From assembly GCA_017530505.1 (NCBI GenBank), contig JAFXMI010000012.1, forward strand, positions 1 to 55,942: a stretch of DNA of 55,942 bases, read 5' to 3'. A program made the position numbers and the translations under genes. Positions 54,730 to 55,942 of the stretch are shown piece by piece; the stretch's first letter is position 1, and every line of letters starts with the position of its first letter. The notes beneath the pieces were generated by a model. That model was not told the origin of the DNA. It was given only the letters and a program-made list of their open reading frames with translations, and ran no database searches. This DNA is from Clostridia bacterium. Lineage in GTDB: Bacteria > Bacillota > Clostridia > TANB77 > CAG-508.

Positions 54730-55465
54730 TTAATTGTCAAAAGTATAATATTTTTTTAGTGCCAATAAAATGTTATTATATTCATCTTTAGAAAGATGGG
54801 CAATTTTTTTATTATAAAAGAAGGGCTCTCTAATTCTTTTATAACTAAAATTACTCATTGATTCTAATTTTGCAGTACTACAAGGTATAGATGTTATATC
54901 GCAATGAAAGTAATATTTATCATTGTAACATTTACTACTTAATGGAATAACAGTCCACATTTTTTTATCAGAAGATGAACGCCATAAGATAGCTGGTCTT
55001 AATTTTCTTAATTCGGAACCTATATTCTGTCCAAAGTCAACCCAACAAATTGAACATGGTTTTAAATTAGAAATATTATTAGTAGAAGAATCTAATAATA
55101 TTTTATCGTAATACCATTTTAGATATTTGATTTTTTCAATATTTTTGAAGTCTATTTGTTTACCTAATTTTTGCATTAAAGATTCTTTTAATAGTTTTAA
55201 TATATCAAAGAAGTCCTTATTTGTTACTTTTAAAAACTTTCCTTTAATATACACCAACCCGTTTAATATTCTTTTTGTTATATTCTTGCAAATTATTAAT
55301 ATCAACAAATCTATTTATAGATTTTACATATGTTAGTTCTTTAGATTCTGTTGCATAGATTGTTAAGCCAACATAATGGTTTGCTGAAATGTTATAGATG
55401 ATTAAGATATGTTTTTTTATACTATTTTGAATTACCTCATAAATGTTTTGTGCATATATATCCAA
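54730..55465 (-). CDS. MazF/PemK-domain protein with +1 frameshift at CGG
   Basis: Two-part protein of about 244 residues. N-terminal ~68 residues (DIYAQNIYEVIQNSIKKHIL...VGLTIYATESKELTYVKS) end at CGG (55261-55259) after N-I-K. Skipping the C gives G-L-V-Y-I-K-G-K-F-L-K-V-T-N and 176 more residues, including a PemK/MazF-like endoribonuclease domain (CSICWVDFGQNIGSELRKLR, RPAILWRSSSDKKMWTVIPL). The unshifted frame stops six codons after CGG. Start chosen as TTG 55465, 7 bp after AAGGAGG; an upstream in-frame ATG has no site. No antitoxin gene is next to it; an XRE gene is divergent. Confidence 0.8.
55258..55261 (-). other. CGG +1 frameshift site 7 (AAA CGG G)
   Basis: In-frame CGG after AAA (Lys). 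Resumption at GGG (55260-55258) joins two long open frames on the minus strand. Confidence 0.82.
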
Positions 55466-55774
55466 ATTAAAACCTCCTTGCATAATAAAATATATTTTAA
55501 GTATTTTATCATATTTTAAATTATAAATCAACACATTTGTTCGCAAAAACAAAAATGTTTTGTATGTTGTAAAGTACGAAGGTTTATGATATTATTTTAG
55601 GTAATAATTAAATACTATATAGATAATATATAAGGGAGAAGTTGAATGTTTATCAGATGAATATAGAATGAACTTAAGATCAGAATATAGAAAAAATAAT
55701 ATGAATTTTAAAAATATAAATAGTATTCAACAATTAAATTTTTTGAGTTTAAAAATGTGTTATAATATGAATTG

Positions 55775-55829
55775 CAACCGAAAATTGACAAAAAACAACC
55801 GAAAATTGGTAGTATGCAACCAGTATAAT
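55775..55829 (+). promoter_or_regulatory. Operator-like direct repeats upstream of an XRE gene
   Basis: CAACCGAAAATTG at 55775-55787 and again at 55796-55808, then CAACC at 55817-55821: starts spaced exactly 21 bp, two helical turns. A consensus TTGACA lies at 55785-55790 and TATAAT at 55824-55829. Probably binding sites for the XRE protein encoded 36 bp downstream. Confidence 0.6.
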
Positions 55830-55864
55830 AGATATAATTTGAAGCAAGAAAGGAGGAAATTGAG

Positions 55865-55942
55865 ATGAAGTTATCAGATAATATTAAATTTATTAGAAAA
55901 GAGAATAACTTATCACAAGAACAACTTGCAGAACAATTAGGA
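55865..55942 (+). CDS. XRE-family regulator, N-terminal part
   Basis: ATG after AAGGAGG; KLSDNIKFIRKENNLSQEQL then A-E-Q-L-G, the first helices of an HTH_XRE domain, cut by the window end. Divergent from the MazF-domain gene with a 400-bp region between that carries operator-like repeats; the remaining bases of that gap (55466-55774) show no convincing gene. Confidence 0.8.
   Translation, partial: MKLSDNIKFIRKENNLSQEQLAEQLG

Noticed and set aside
26..55261. Sequencing or assembly errors as the cause of the seven CGG breaks
   Set aside because: Random or homopolymer errors would not place an extra C before GG, in frame, seven times in seven different contexts. The other breaks in the window (A7, A8, A9 runs, 10-bp repeats) look like ordinary slippage. 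Raw reads would settle it.
26..55261. CGG reassigned to another amino acid (for example Trp or Gln)
   Set aside because: Reassignment would keep the frame. Here the protein homology continues only in the +1 frame after each CGG.
55668..55868. 66-codon open frame rich in Asn and Arg
   Set aside because: No ribosome site, odd composition, and it overlaps the operator repeats and the start of the XRE gene.

Overview
The window is 55.9 kb of very AT-rich DNA (roughly a quarter G+C by eye) with strong AGGAGG-type ribosome binding sites, many TTG/GTG starts, a T-box leader before ileS and Clostridia-like versions of MutL, SecG, RlmCD, single-chain PurL and TcdA. This points to a low-GC Bacillota, most likely an uncultured gut-type member of the Clostridia. 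No rRNA, tRNA, CRISPR array, transposase or phage structural gene was seen.

Layout. 1-2807: end of an FAD oxidoreductase and a coiled-coil protein. 2815-16943: an accessory region with a QueH-GNAT fusion, a creatininase-family protein, two RhuM-family proteins, a DUF1016 nuclease, a membrane acyltransferase, a P-type ATPase, a WG-repeat protein, and much gene debris built from repeated pieces of the QueH-GNAT gene, RhuM starts and a roughly 165-bp element. 17010-24746: tcdA, a flippase, mutL, rlmH and a secreted caspase-fold protein, with a family of inverted-repeat (MITE-like) elements. 25154-36159: de novo purine synthesis, purM-purL-purB forward (followed by two chromate-transporter halves) and purE-purC-purH on the other strand, converging on a terminator. 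36408-44356: a TtcA-like thiolase, an XRE/small-protein pair and a lipid-linked sugar cluster (aminotransferase, ATP-grasp, methyltransferase, GT2, polytopic transferase, two SMR-type subunits). 44473-54348: T-box/ileS, secG, rnr, an isochorismatase, rlmCD, and a RhuM + 2-hydroxyacid dehydrogenase segment flanked by a duplicated rlmCD 3' end. 54487-55942: hairpins, a MazF-domain gene and the start of an XRE regulator.

Main discovery. Seven genes (FAD oxidoreductase, acyltransferase, P-type ATPase, secreted peptidase, purE, ileS, mazF-like) each appear broken into two reading frames, and each break falls exactly at an in-frame CGG codon. Skipping the C and reading on in the +1 frame as GGN (Gly) restores a full-length family member in every case, including the IleRS zinc finger and the complete PurE. 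In a by-eye check of every other credible gene I found no CGG read as an ordinary codon, although about 45 CGG trinucleotides occur out of frame. I infer that CGG is unassigned (or hungry) in this organism and works as a general +1 frameshift, or CGGN quadruplet, signal. I do not know of a description of such a system.

Other breaks in the window (homopolymer A runs, 10-bp repeat expansion, nonsense codons) do not involve CGG and look like ordinary decay.
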